DNA from: Chelativorans sp.
Lineage (GTDB): Bacteria > Pseudomonadota > Alphaproteobacteria > Rhizobiales > Rhizobiaceae
Assembly: GCF_031180965.1 (NCBI RefSeq)
Contig: NZ_JAPSLH010000029.1
Location: 1 to 53,282, forward strand
DNA length: 53,282 nt
Direction of reading: 5' to 3'
The notes under the pieces are model-generated. The model was not told the DNA's origin. It did not search any database and worked only from the letters and a program-made list of their open reading frames with translations. This document shows, one piece after another, positions 17,501 to 24,275 of this stretch. Position 1 is the stretch's first letter. Each line of letters starts with the position of its first letter. The translations under genes were made by a program, and so were the position numbers.

Positions 17501-18592
17501 GCCAGCGGCAAGTCGGTCGAGGCCATGGCGGCCGCCCTCTCGGGCTCCGGATCGGCTTCGCTGCGGGCGATCGAAATCTCCGGCCTGGATCCCGCCGCAT
17601 TGGGGCCGATCATCGCCGAGGCTGACAAGCTCGGCGTCGATATCAATGCCGAAAAAGTTGCCGCTTTCGCGCCTCCGCTCTTGCGTGGAGGACGCTTCGA
17701 GGCGGGCGATGCGCAGCTTGCCTTCACAATTGCCAATGGCGTGGCGCGCGTGCCTCCCGTACAGATGCAGAGCCAGGGCGCGCGCATGAGCGTTGAAGCC
17801 ATGGCCGACCTGCGGGATCGCACGGTCTCGGCATCCGGCAGCATCACCTACGATCCGGGGTTGGAGGCGGTGGAGGGGTCGGAGCCCACGGTGCGGTTTT
17901 CGGCCGAGGGTCGTCTTGGCGAAGCTCCGCTCCAGCTCGACACGGAGCCGCTCGCCCAGTTCCTGACGCAGCGGGCTCTCGAACGCGAGCAAGCGCGGGT
18001 CGAGCATATGCAGGCACTCTTGCTGGAGCGGCAGCGCCTTCGCCGCGAGGCAAACTATTTCCGCGGGCTGGAGGAGAAGCGGGCGGCGGAGGAAGCCGAG
18101 CGCATAAGGCTTGCCCGTGAGGCAGAGCGCATACGTGCGGAGGAAGAGCGGCGGCGGCTGGAAGAGGAGGAGCGGCAGAGACTGCAAGCCGAGGAGGAGC
18201 GCCGCAGGCTCCAGGAGCAAGAGGAGCGGAGGAGGGCACAGGAGGAGGAGTCTCGGCGCGCCCAAGAGGAAGCGGCCCAGCGCGCGCAGGAGGAGGCAGA
18301 GCGCCGCGCCCAGGAGGATGCAGCACGGCGCGCGCGCGAAGAAGAGGCTCGCCGAGCGCGCGAAAGCGCTCCGCCGCCTGTCATCCCGCCGGCCCAGAGC
18401 GCACCTGCGCCGGCCCAGACCATGCCCGCGCCGGGCGAGGAGCGGTTTCCCGGGCTCCCGGGCGTGAACCTCGATGCGCCGCAACTGCCGCAACCCGACG
18501 GTGGCGCAGAGGGATTGCTGGGCAGCCCCTCCACCGCGCCGGCACTTGACGCCGACGGTCTTTCGATCGAAAGGCTGCTCGAACAGTTCTAG
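14597..18592 (+). CDS. AsmA-family protein with long charged C-terminal helix; probable CTG start
   Basis: Very large AsmA-like protein (about 1,331 residues), anchored in the inner membrane by one N-terminal helix, with the rest predicted as periplasmic beta-rich groove; AsmA-like proteins are thought to help move phospholipid to the outer membrane. Internal ATG/GTG codons (GTG at 14639) would cut the anchor in half. Reading upstream in frame gives LARLFVIIGSLLILVLTAALVAPYF, the expected AsmA N terminus, and its first codon CTG (14597) follows GGAGG at 14587-14591. The AsmA core (FEREAGRILGREVRVGG; DMRLVRPSMNINIAPNGRID) and C-terminal AsmA_2 region are clear. Residues ~1128-1256 are a Glu/Arg-rich single helix, then Pro-rich. 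Confidence 0.92.
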   Translation: MARLFVIIGSLLILVLTAALVAPYFIDWTSYRASFEREAGRILGREVRVGGTARARLLPFPSVTFTDVVVAGAEPGDPAMTVDEFSMDAELAPFLSGELLIFDMRLVRPSMNINIAPNGRIDWAVRPSSPFDPRQVTLERVSIVDGTIRVHQQASGRVVTLADIDSEVSARSLSGPWRVAGDLEIDGIPVAVTASTGSVDQEGVLRLRVAAQPRDYPIIVETDGSSRFVEGEGIYSGTFRVSSARPAERADAEGDADTNSPQPGPADPGNRVIGRFTLDHQRLAVEEFRFETGPESNPYTASGKAAVELGANPSFSVTAEGAQIRLEGPEAESGVMSGLSADARLSALMAFLANLPKQTIPGTVAINLPAIVAGDTTIRDIRVRAEPSEEGWNIGSMAATLPGRTRFEGEGVLATGDALAFTGKMLLAIAQPSGFAAWLARDVDEAIRRLPAAGFSADVELTRERQRFDNLELILGDARFRGSIDRQSPPDARPSLALTLDGDRLDLEGMQAFASLFIDDAGRNRLADHDVDLDVAAGPVVAQGLTAERLDTALRLRAGTLEIDRLTVTGLAGANISATGTVSGIGAAPTGNLDASVVAVDLAPLIGLLARRLPENRLLQALDRNASAYPGLLSDSQIEIVANTAEGSATNELSVTAQGTAGGTDFNFSLSSGGTLADLSTAPLETHFTARNEEPAALYALVGLPAVPLALAPPAEAELSASGRVADGLETRFRFSGDGMAASFEGKLSSGAAGMSAAGNARLESSDLEPWLAAAGISLPGFGYGLPVQLSAEVDHGGEGLTVLSNIAGKVAGSTVSGDLNAELRESLPHLTGSLALGGLDLGLAAEMVAGSDAFQTDGGVWPRAPFRESGKAPISADVELSSDRLWFGDAATVEEARLRLKLDPSGLALSELTGRMMGGAVEGLAEFRNDAGTGLFSAQVSLRNAPLGTLLPGSGLAGAADVSAGVTASGKSVEAMAAALSGSGSASLRAIEISGLDPAALGPIIAEADKLGVDINAEKVAAFAPPLLRGGRFEAGDAQLAFTIANGVARVPPVQMQSQGARMSVEAMADLRDRTVSASGSITYDPGLEAVEGSEPTVRFSAEGRLGEAPLQLDTEPLAQFLTQRALEREQARVEHMQALLLERQRLRREANYFRGLEEKRAAEEAERIRLAREAERIRAEEERRRLEEEERQRLQAEEERRRLQEQEERRRAQEEESRRAQEEAAQRAQEEAERRAQEDAARRAREEEARRARESAPPPVIPPAQSAPAPAQTMPAPGEERFPGLPGVNLDAPQLPQPDGGAEGLLGSPSTAPALDADGLSIERLLEQF

Positions 18593-18610
18593 CCTGCCGG
18601 CGAAGCGCGA

Positions 18611-18832
18611 TCAGGTGGGCGCCGATCGTTTCATCTCCCGTAGAACGTGAAGCCGCAGCGCCGAGGAAAGATTGGTGGCGCGCGGGCGGGCGGCGTCTAT
18701 TTCCGCGATGAGCGCGGCGACCGGCATCCCGCGGGCGGCGGCAATCCGTTCCACCTCGGCATAGAAAGCGTCCTCGAGTGAAAAGCTCGTCCGGTGCCCA
18801 TTGATGGTGACCGAGCGCTTTTTGGGGCTCAT
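18611..18832 (-). CDS. Ribbon-helix-helix domain protein (RHH_4-like)
   Basis: 73 residues beginning MSPKKRSVTINGHRTSFSLE, matching the small alphaproteobacterial ribbon-helix-helix group: an N-terminal beta-strand (KRSVTINGHRTSFSL) and two helices (EDAFYAEVERIAAARGM; VAALIAEIDAAR). Such proteins normally dimerise and bind DNA; the target is unknown. Its ATG overlaps the stop of the upstream DUF4169 gene (ATGA, 4 bases), so it is the third gene of an sspB-DUF4169-RHH unit. Confidence 0.85.
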   Translation of the reverse strand: MSPKKRSVTINGHRTSFSLEDAFYAEVERIAAARGMPVAALIAEIDAARPRATNLSSALRLHVLREMKRSAPT

Positions 18833-19023
18833 TGGCCTTCTTTTTCGGAGCCGAGCCGGCGGTGGCCCTCCAGCCGTACGGCTTGCAGGGCCGTTTCGCG
18901 CTCTTGCCCCTGGCGCTCGGCGCGCGTGCGGCCGTGCCGGACGCGATTTTCCTCGGCCAGCTTTTCCTTCTCCGCACGCACCCTGCGCTTGCGCAGGAGA
19001 CGCAGATTGACCACCTCGCCCAT
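18829..19023 (-). CDS. DUF4169 family protein
   Basis: 64 residues, MGEVVNLRLLRKRRVRAEKE followed by EENRVRHGRTRAERQGQERE. The opening 'VVNLRxxRKxxxRxxxE' and the 'NRxxHGRTKAER' block are the DUF4169 signature as I recall it. Highly charged, one or two helices, no known function. It lies 2 bases after sspB and overlaps the RHH gene, an arrangement conserved in many rhizobia, which suggests a shared but unstudied role. Confidence 0.88.
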   Translation of the reverse strand: MGEVVNLRLLRKRRVRAEKEKLAEENRVRHGRTRAERQGQERETALQAVRLEGHRRLGSEKEGQ

Positions 19024-19025
19024 GG

Positions 19026-19559
19026 CTACTTCTTGCGGAAAGCGTCGAGGGAGACCACCTCGGCACCCTTGCCATCCGCCTTCTCCGCTTCCTTTTCCTT
19101 CTTCTGGGCAGGCTCAGCTTCGCCGGCGTTCTTGACCTTTGGCGCGGGCTTGGCCTCTTCCTTGACAGGCACCAGCTGCTTCGGCTCGGCGGCCGCGGCC
19201 TCCGGCTTTACCTCAAACTCCACTTCGAAATTGGCTGACGGATCGTAGAAGCCACGGATGGCGGAGAAGGGGATCTCCAGTTTCTCCGGAATGTCGGAGA
19301 AGGAGAGGACCACCTCAAAGCCCTTCTCGGTTACCTTCAGGTCCCAATACTGATACTGGATGACGATCGTCATCTGCTCCGGATAGCGCTCGCGCAGCCG
19401 GCTGGATATGCGCACGCCCGGCGCGTTCGTCAGGAAGGTGATGAAGAAGTGGTGATTGCCCGGCAGGCCGGCTTGCGCCACCTCCTGAAGCACCTTGCGC
19501 ACCACCCCGCGCAACGCCTCCTGGACGAGAATGTCATAGCGTATGCGGTCCTCGGGCAT
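19026..19559 (-). CDS. sspB: ClpXP protease specificity-enhancing factor SspB, alpha type
   Basis: Adaptor that delivers ssrA-tagged proteins to ClpXP. The 177-residue product has the SspB fold region (IRYDILVQEALRGVVRKVLQ; HHFFITFLTNAPGVRISSRL; MTIVIQYQYWDL; LEIPFSAIRGFYDPSANF), then a long acidic/Lys-rich flexible linker, and ends VVSLDAFRKK, a plausible ClpX-binding tail. The permuted ssrA gene lies only ~2.4 kb away, so tag donor and tag adaptor are close neighbours. First gene of the unit with DUF4169 and RHH. Confidence 0.95.
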   Translation of the reverse strand: MPEDRIRYDILVQEALRGVVRKVLQEVAQAGLPGNHHFFITFLTNAPGVRISSRLRERYPEQMTIVIQYQYWDLKVTEKGFEVVLSFSDIPEKLEIPFSAIRGFYDPSANFEVEFEVKPEAAAAEPKQLVPVKEEAKPAPKVKNAGEAEPAQKKEKEAEKADGKGAEVVSLDAFRKK

Positions 19560-19591
19560 CGGCGGCGTGGCTTCCTAAATCGCAGGCGATC

Positions 19592-19630
19592 TTACGACTA
19601 GCTCTCTAATCAAGCATAGCGCAGTCGTAA
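19592..19630. promoter_or_regulatory. Inverted repeat in the sspB upstream region
   Basis: TTACGAC (19592-19598) and GTCGTAA (19624-19630) form a perfect 7-bp inverted repeat with a 25-base interior, about 33 bases before the sspB start. It may be a regulator site or a 5'UTR stem. No promoter boxes could be assigned with confidence. Confidence 0.3.
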
Positions 19631-19653
19631 ATCAGATAAAGCCGCTGCGAGGC

Positions 19654-19680
19654 AAAAAGCGCCCTCCGAAGCCGCGGAGG
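19654..19680 (-). terminator. Rho-independent terminator of tetR
   Basis: On the minus strand CCTCCG-CGGCTT-CGGAGG forms a stem followed by GCGC and five T residues, immediately after the tetR stop at 19684. Confidence 0.7.
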
Positions 19681-19683
19681 AGC

Positions 19684-20361
19684 TCAGGCTTCCTGGGGCA
19701 GTTCGGCGGGCCGGCTCACCCGGCGTCCGAAAGCGCGCAGGAATGTGCGGACCGCCCGGCGGGCGGCCGCCGCCGTCTCCTCCTCGCTCAGCGACTTGCC
19801 GAACATGGAGGGAAGGTGCAGTTCCGCGTTGTTGAGCGCCATGAACTGGCGCGCGGCGATGTCCGGATCATCGATGTCGAGATAGCCGGCGTGAGCAAGC
19901 CGCGCCAGTCGAGAAGCGAGGGCCGACTCGATCTTTCCCGGACCCTCCCGCCGCCATACCTCGAAGAGCTCGGGATAGCGCTCCCCTTCGGCAAGGAGAA
20001 GCTTGCGCAGGGATTTCCCTTCGCGGCACCAGATGCAGTTCTTGTTGAAGCGCAGCGCGAAGGCGACCAGATCCGCTTCCAGATCGACCGGCTGGTCGGG
20101 GAACGTGTCCAGAATGGCGAAGGCACGAGCGTTGGCACGCTCCGTTATTTCGCGCAGCACAGCGTTGAACAATTTGTCCTTGTCGCCATGGTGGTTATAT
20201 ACGGTCTGGCGGGAGACTCCGGCCTCGGCGGCGATCAGATCGATGTTGGCGCCGGCGAAACCTTCCCGACAAAACACGGCCGCCGCAGCATCGATAATCG
20301 ACTGCCGCTTGGCGGCGTGGCCGCGTGGCGGGAGGATGTCAGGATAGTTGTGCATTTTCAT
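19684..20361 (-). CDS. TetR-family transcriptional regulator, divergent from Bcr/CflA exporter
   Basis: 225 residues from the ATG at 20361 (MKMHNYPDILPP). The N-terminal helix-turn-helix is typical TetR (KRQSIIDAAAAVFCREGFAG; IAAEAGVSRQTVYNHHGDKD). The C-terminal ligand domain resembles the AefR-like type. A TTG further upstream (20397) falls inside the palindromic operator and was rejected. It faces the Bcr/CflA exporter across a perfect palindrome, the usual layout for a drug-responsive repressor of an efflux gene. Confidence 0.92.
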   Translation of the reverse strand: MKMHNYPDILPPRGHAAKRQSIIDAAAAVFCREGFAGANIDLIAAEAGVSRQTVYNHHGDKDKLFNAVLREITERANARAFAILDTFPDQPVDLEADLVAFALRFNKNCIWCREGKSLRKLLLAEGERYPELFEVWRREGPGKIESALASRLARLAHAGYLDIDDPDIAARQFMALNNAELHLPSMFGKSLSEEETAAAARRAVRTFLRAFGRRVSRPAELPQEA

Positions 20362-20381
20362 GTCAGGATATATATAGCCCC

Positions 20382-20410
20382 TTGACGAATTAGACAAGGA
20401 TGTCTAAAAA
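20382..20410 (+). promoter_or_regulatory. Promoter of Bcr/CflA gene overlapping TetR operator
   Basis: TTGACG (20382-20387) with a 17-base spacer to TAAAAA (20405-20410). The operator at 20390-20407 covers the spacer and the start of the -10, so a bound TetR dimer would block polymerase. On the other strand TTGTCT and TATATA, also about 17 apart, could serve tetR through the same site. Confidence 0.5.
20390..20407. promoter_or_regulatory. TetR operator palindrome
   Basis: TTAGACAAGGATGTCTAA is a perfect 7-bp inverted repeat around AGGA, centred between divergent tetR and exporter genes. Confidence 0.75.
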
Positions 20411-20518
20411 AATAGGCGTAAAGGGCTTCCGGCCAGGAGGGTGTCGGAATGGCCCGTGGTCAAACGTCGTTTAGACGGACGCCGCTCAGGCGCCCTCCAT
20501 TTTCGAAAGAGCATTCCA

Positions 20519-21727
20519 ATGTCTGTCGCCTTCTTCCGCACCGCGGTGGTGCTCGGTCTCTTGTCCGCCATCGGGCCCTTTGCCATCGACATGTATCTCC
20601 CCGCTTTGCCGACCATCGGGGCCGACCTGAATGCCGGGACGACGGCCGTTCAGATGAGCCTCCTGGTCTTCTTCCTTTCCATGGGATTTGCACAGCTCAT
20701 CGTCGGCCCGATCTCAGACATGATCGGCCGCAAGGCGCCGCTCTATCTCGGCCTCGTGCTGTTCGTGGTGGGCAGCATCGGCTCGGCGCTGGCGCCGAAT
20801 GTCGAATGGCTGATCGCCTTCCGCTTCCTGCAGGGGCTCGGCGCGTCCGCCGGCATGGTGGTCCCGCGCGCCGTCGTGCGCGACCTCCATACGGGCAACG
20901 AGGCGGCCAAGCTCATGTCCATGCTGATGCTGGTCTTCTCCATCTCGCCCATCCTCGCGCCGCTCACCGGGAGCATCATCATCGAGGCCTTCGGCTGGCG
21001 CGCCGTGTTCTGGGCGGTGACCGTCGCCGCGGCGATCGGTGCCGTTCTCATCGGCACTTCGCTGCCGGAGACACGGCCGGCCGAGCAGCGCATCGGCAGC
21101 TCGCTCGGCACGGCACTGGCCGGCTACCGCTTCCTGATGCGGGACAGGAAGTTCCTCGGCCTGACCTTCATCGGCGGCTTCGGCGTGGCGAGCTTCTTCG
21201 TCTATCTCATGAACTCGCCCTTCGTGCTGATCGACCATTACGGCCTGTCGCCGTCGCTCTACAGCGTGTTCTTCTCCATCAATGCGGTCGCGTTCTTCGC
21301 CATGTCGCAGCTGACCGGAACGCTCGCCGAGCGCTATGGCCTGAAGCGCGTCGTGCGCGTCGCCGTGTCCGGCTATGCGACGGCCATGGTCGTGCTGCTC
21401 GCCGTGATGAGCTCCGGCATCCAGCCGCTCTGGGTGCTCGCGACGCTGCTCTTCGTCGGCTACGGCTTTCTCGGGCTCGTCATCCCCACCACTTCGGTGC
21501 TGGCGATGGACGACCATGGCGAGATAGCCGGCACGGCATCAGCGCTGATGGGCACGCTCCACTTCGCCGCCGGCGCTGGGGCAATGGCGGTGGCCGGGCT
21601 GTTCTTTGACGGCAAGCCGCTCTCGATGGTGACGGCGGTGGCCGCGTGCGCCGTCATCGCCTTCGCCCTGACGCAGCTCACGCTGGGGCGCGGCCGCGAA
21701 CTTGCGCCGCAGCCGGCGGCGGAATAA
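20519..21727 (+). CDS. Bcr/CflA-family multidrug efflux MFS transporter
   Basis: Proton-driven drug exporter of the major facilitator superfamily (DHA1 group). 402 residues with about 12 hydrophobic helices. Signatures: AIDMYLPALPTIGADL in helix 1, the motif A loop GPISDMIGRKAPLYLGL, and RFLQGLGASAGMVVPRAVVRDL, characteristic of Bcr/CflA. ATG 20519 (MSVAFFRTAVV) places helix 1 right at the N terminus; a GTG at 20441 would add 26 residues lying in the promoter region. Controlled by the divergent TetR. Substrate unknown. Confidence 0.93.
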   Translation: MSVAFFRTAVVLGLLSAIGPFAIDMYLPALPTIGADLNAGTTAVQMSLLVFFLSMGFAQLIVGPISDMIGRKAPLYLGLVLFVVGSIGSALAPNVEWLIAFRFLQGLGASAGMVVPRAVVRDLHTGNEAAKLMSMLMLVFSISPILAPLTGSIIIEAFGWRAVFWAVTVAAAIGAVLIGTSLPETRPAEQRIGSSLGTALAGYRFLMRDRKFLGLTFIGGFGVASFFVYLMNSPFVLIDHYGLSPSLYSVFFSINAVAFFAMSQLTGTLAERYGLKRVVRVAVSGYATAMVVLLAVMSSGIQPLWVLATLLFVGYGFLGLVIPTTSVLAMDDHGEIAGTASALMGTLHFAAGAGAMAVAGLFFDGKPLSMVTAVAACAVIAFALTQLTLGRGRELAPQPAAE

Positions 21728-21751
21728 GACTCAACTCTCTGCGCAAGGTAA

Positions 21752-21778
21752 GGGCGCGGCCTCGGCCGCGCCCTTTTT
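21752..21778 (+). terminator. Rho-independent terminator after Bcr/CflA gene
   Basis: GGGCGCGGCC pairs with GGCCGCGCCC around TC and is followed by TTTTT. It is a very GC-rich stem 25 bases after the exporter stop. Confidence 0.85.
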
Positions 21779-21909
21779 CATGGCCGGCCGATCGCATTGC
21801 ACAGGAGATCGCAAGCCCCGCGCGGGGCACTTCACCACGCGCCAGGACCGGCGCAAGCTGGGATCGGCTATGGTTCAGTCGGACGGGCAATTCGGGGGAA
21901 GGGGAAGAA

Positions 21910-22230
21910 AGTGGAGGCTTCTGTTGCCAGGTGCCTCCGGACCCCGCTCAGACCTGCGACGGCCTGAGGCTTGAATTGAAGCTATCGCGCTGCATTAAGC
22001 AGCGAGACGGGCTTCCGCATAGTTGTCGTTGGCAACTATAGGTTCGGTCCGATAACGGTGGTACCATACCGAGCGAAAGTCCGATCTTTACACCCTCGTC
22101 GATCCTATTTCGCCCCCATCAGAAGCCGCCCAATCGGCGGCTTGTGGTGGAGGCGCCGGGTACCGCCCCCGGGTCCGAATGGCTTATTCCATCGGCCGTT
22201 TATCGCCATAGTCGGCCGAAGCCGACAGCC
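21910..22230 (-). ncRNA. ssrA: Transfer-messenger RNA, circularly permuted two-piece form
   Basis: Rescues stalled ribosomes and tags the nascent chain for ClpXP. Reading the minus strand, the acceptor piece comes first and ends GCGCCTCCACCA (near 22144-22155), then an excised hairpin loop (AAGCCGCC/GGGCGGCTT), then the coding piece starting GGGGGCGAAATAGGATCGAC (near 22116). GGGGGCG pairs with CGCCTCC (one G-U) to form the acceptor stem, which proves the permuted order. The tag frame, entered after a GCC resume codon, reads ANDNYAEARLAA then TAA (around 22032-21997); the stop lies in a CGCTGC/GCAGCG hairpin. The 3' end is set at a GGAGGC...GCCTCC stem at 21913-21938. Outer boundaries are approximate. 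Confidence 0.93.
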
Positions 22231-22233
22231 ACC

Positions 22234-22262
22234 AATATAGGCAAGCGGCATGCGTATTGAAA
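22234..22262 (-). promoter_or_regulatory. Candidate ssrA promoter
   Basis: On the minus strand TTTCAA (22262-22257), a 17-base spacer, then TATATT (22239-22234). The -10 matches the sigma-70 consensus at five of six positions and places the start near 22227, just ahead of the acceptor piece. Confidence 0.5.
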
Positions 22263-22386
22263 GGGGATAGGCGGGGAGGCAGGGCTTTTTTCATTGACTT
22301 GGGAGAAGCTTTGCGCGGAAGTTCGCCCGGGGACTTTGCAGTTTGGCTATGCCGCTGGCGGGGGCGCAGCGGGAGAGGAAGAAACC

Positions 22387-22698
22387 ATGACGAACTATCT
22401 AGCGGACGTGCAGAAATACGACGCCGCCGCCGAAGCGGCGACGGTCGACAAAATCGTCAAGCATCTGGGCATTGCCTTGCGCAGCAGGGATGCCTCGCTG
22501 GTGGCGGCGGACGACCCTGAGGAGCTTGCCCGGGTGCGCGAGAAATGGTGCATGAAGAAGCTGGGCGAGAGCGATGCGGCGAGGGCCGATTCGGCCATCG
22601 CAAAGGTGTGCGAGACAATGGCTGCCGACAGGACCAAGAGCCGCGTCACCTTCTACTATCTCGTCGCAAAGCAGCTTGGAAAGCTGCCCGCGGTATAG
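22387..22698 (+). CDS. DUF2853 family protein
   Basis: 103 residues starting MTNYLADVQKYDAAA, with WCMKKLGESDAARADSAIAK and VTFYYLVAKQLGKL, the pattern of DUF2853, a small helical family of unknown function widespread in proteobacteria. The ATG at 22387 follows a purine-rich GAGAGGAAGAAA. The frame extends upstream to 22294 but would run into the tmRNA promoter region, so it was not used. It lies ahead of thyA with an 82-base gap. Confidence 0.88.
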   Translation: MTNYLADVQKYDAAAEAATVDKIVKHLGIALRSRDASLVAADDPEELARVREKWCMKKLGESDAARADSAIAKVCETMAADRTKSRVTFYYLVAKQLGKLPAV

Positions 22699-22780
22699 AG
22701 CATGATGCGGACCGGCGGGCATTTTGGCGTTCGCCGGTCCGGCCTATGCTGGGCAGCAGGAAATTCGATTCGGTTTCGCG

Positions 22781-23575
22781 ATGCGGCAATATCTCGATCT
22801 GCTTGCCCATGTCCTTGAGAACGGCGTCGACCGGGACGACCGCACGGGGACCGGCACGCGCGGTGTCTTCGGCTATCAGATGCGGTTCGACCTCGCCGCC
22901 GGCTTTCCCGCGCTGACGACGAAGAAGCTGCACCTCAAATCGATCATCCACGAATTGCTCTGGTTCCTCCAGGGTGACACGAATATCCGCTATCTGAAGG
23001 AGAACGGCGTCAGCATCTGGGACGAATGGGCCGACGAAAATGGGGATCTAGGGCCCGTCTACGGGGCGCAATGGCGCTCCTGGCCGGCGCCGGACGGGCG
23101 GCATATCGACCAGATGGCGAATCTTCTCAAAGGGCTGAAGCAGAATCCTAATTCGCGGCGTCACATCGTGACGGCCTGGAACCCGGCGCTGATCGACGAG
23201 ATGGCGCTGCCGCCCTGCCACTGCCTCTTCCAGTTCCATGTGGCCGAAGGGCGGCTTTCCTGTCAGCTCTACCAACGCTCGGCTGACATTTTTCTCGGCG
23301 TCCCCTTCAACATCGCCTCCTATGCGCTGCTCACCATGATGATCGCGCAGGTGACGGGCCTGAAACCCGGCGACTTCGTCCATACGTTGGGCGACGCACA
23401 TCTTTACAGGAACCATTTCGACCAGGCGCGGGAGCAGCTGACGCGCCGGCCGAAGCCGCTGCCCAGAATGTGGATCAATCCCGACGTGGATGATCTCTTT
23501 GCCTTCCGCTACGAGGATTTCAGGCTGGAAGGCTATGTGGCCGATCCGACGATCCGCGCCCCGATAGCCGTGTGA
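22781..23575 (+). CDS. thyA: Thymidylate synthase ThyA
   Basis: Makes dTMP from dUMP using 5,10-methylenetetrahydrofolate. Exactly 264 residues, the E. coli length. Phosphate-binding Arg21 lies in [13 protein letters not shown], and the catalytic Cys146 in [13 protein letters not shown] falls at the E. coli position. Also present: [11 protein letters not shown] and the dUMP-contacting [19 protein letters not shown]. The ATG at 22781 was chosen by this length match; upstream in-frame codons to 22724 are not family-like. folA follows 28 bases later, the usual pairing since ThyA produces the dihydrofolate that FolA reduces. Confidence 0.98.
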   Translation: MRQYLDLLAHVLENGVDRDDRTGTGTRGVFGYQMRFDLAAGFPALTTKKLHLKSIIHELLWFLQGDTNIRYLKENGVSIWDEWADENGDLGPVYGAQWRSWPAPDGRHIDQMANLLKGLKQNPNSRRHIVTAWNPALIDEMALPPCHCLFQFHVAEGRLSCQLYQRSADIFLGVPFNIASYALLTMMIAQVTGLKPGDFVHTLGDAHLYRNHFDQAREQLTRRPKPLPRMWINPDVDDLFAFRYEDFRLEGYVADPTIRAPIAV

Positions 23576-23603
23576 GCCCCAGGCGATGCACGGAGACGAC
23601 GCC

Positions 23604-24119
23604 ATGCAACGTGAGATGAAGCTCGCCCTCGTCGTGGCTGTCGCGCGGAACGGTGTGATCGGTCGAGCGGGCGGGCTGCCATGGCGGCTCTCGACCGACC
23701 TGAAGCGGTTCAAGGCCATCACGATGGGAAAGCCGGTCATCATGGGCCGCAAGACGTGGGAGAGCATCGGCAAGCCGCTACCCGGCCGGCTCAACCTGGT
23801 GGTCTCGCGCGATCCGGCCTTTCGCGTGGAAGGAGCGGTGACCGCCCGCTCGCTCGACGAGGCGATGGCGATCGCCCGGGAGCAGGCGGGGACCGAGGAG
23901 GTCTGCGTCATCGGCGGTGGACACCTTTTTAACGAGACGATCGGCCAGGCCGACACGCTCCATGTAACCCATGTGGAGGCCGAGGTTGAGGGGGACGTGT
24001 TCTTTCCCGAGATAGACGAGACCCTCTGGTCGCCCATCTCCAGCGAGGACGTTCCCGCTGGGGAGAAGGACATCTACCCCACGCGCTATGTCGTCTACCG
24101 GCGGCGGCAGACTGCCTGA
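23604..24119 (+). CDS. folA: Dihydrofolate reductase
   Basis: NADPH-dependent reduction of dihydrofolate. 171 residues from ATG 23604 (MQREMKLALVVAVARNGVIG), which has GGAGA about eight bases upstream; an ATG at 23586 is possible but lacks a site. Signatures: GVIGRAGGLPWRLSTDLKRF with the active-site acidic residue (Asp in the TDLKRF helix), PVIMGRKTWESIG, RLNLVVSRD, and the cofactor loop VCVIGGGHLF. Forms a dTMP-folate pair with thyA. Confidence 0.97.
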   Translation: MQREMKLALVVAVARNGVIGRAGGLPWRLSTDLKRFKAITMGKPVIMGRKTWESIGKPLPGRLNLVVSRDPAFRVEGAVTARSLDEAMAIAREQAGTEEVCVIGGGHLFNETIGQADTLHVTHVEAEVEGDVFFPEIDETLWSPISSEDVPAGEKDIYPTRYVVYRRRQTA

Positions 24120-24275
24120 AGCGTCGCAAGGGAAGGGCGGGGCGGCGCTGGCCGCCTATGGTGCGACGGCAAGACCTTGCGGGTGCGCGTTGAAAGCGCG
24201 CCTCCGTGCACCTATAACAGGCCCACGGCACTGCCGGCTGCCTCACCAGCCGGCGGGACAGGAAAAGGAACAATA

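Noticed and set aside
20362-20397. Upstream TTG start for tetR
   Set aside because: It would place the start codon inside the perfect operator palindrome and add residues lacking TetR similarity.
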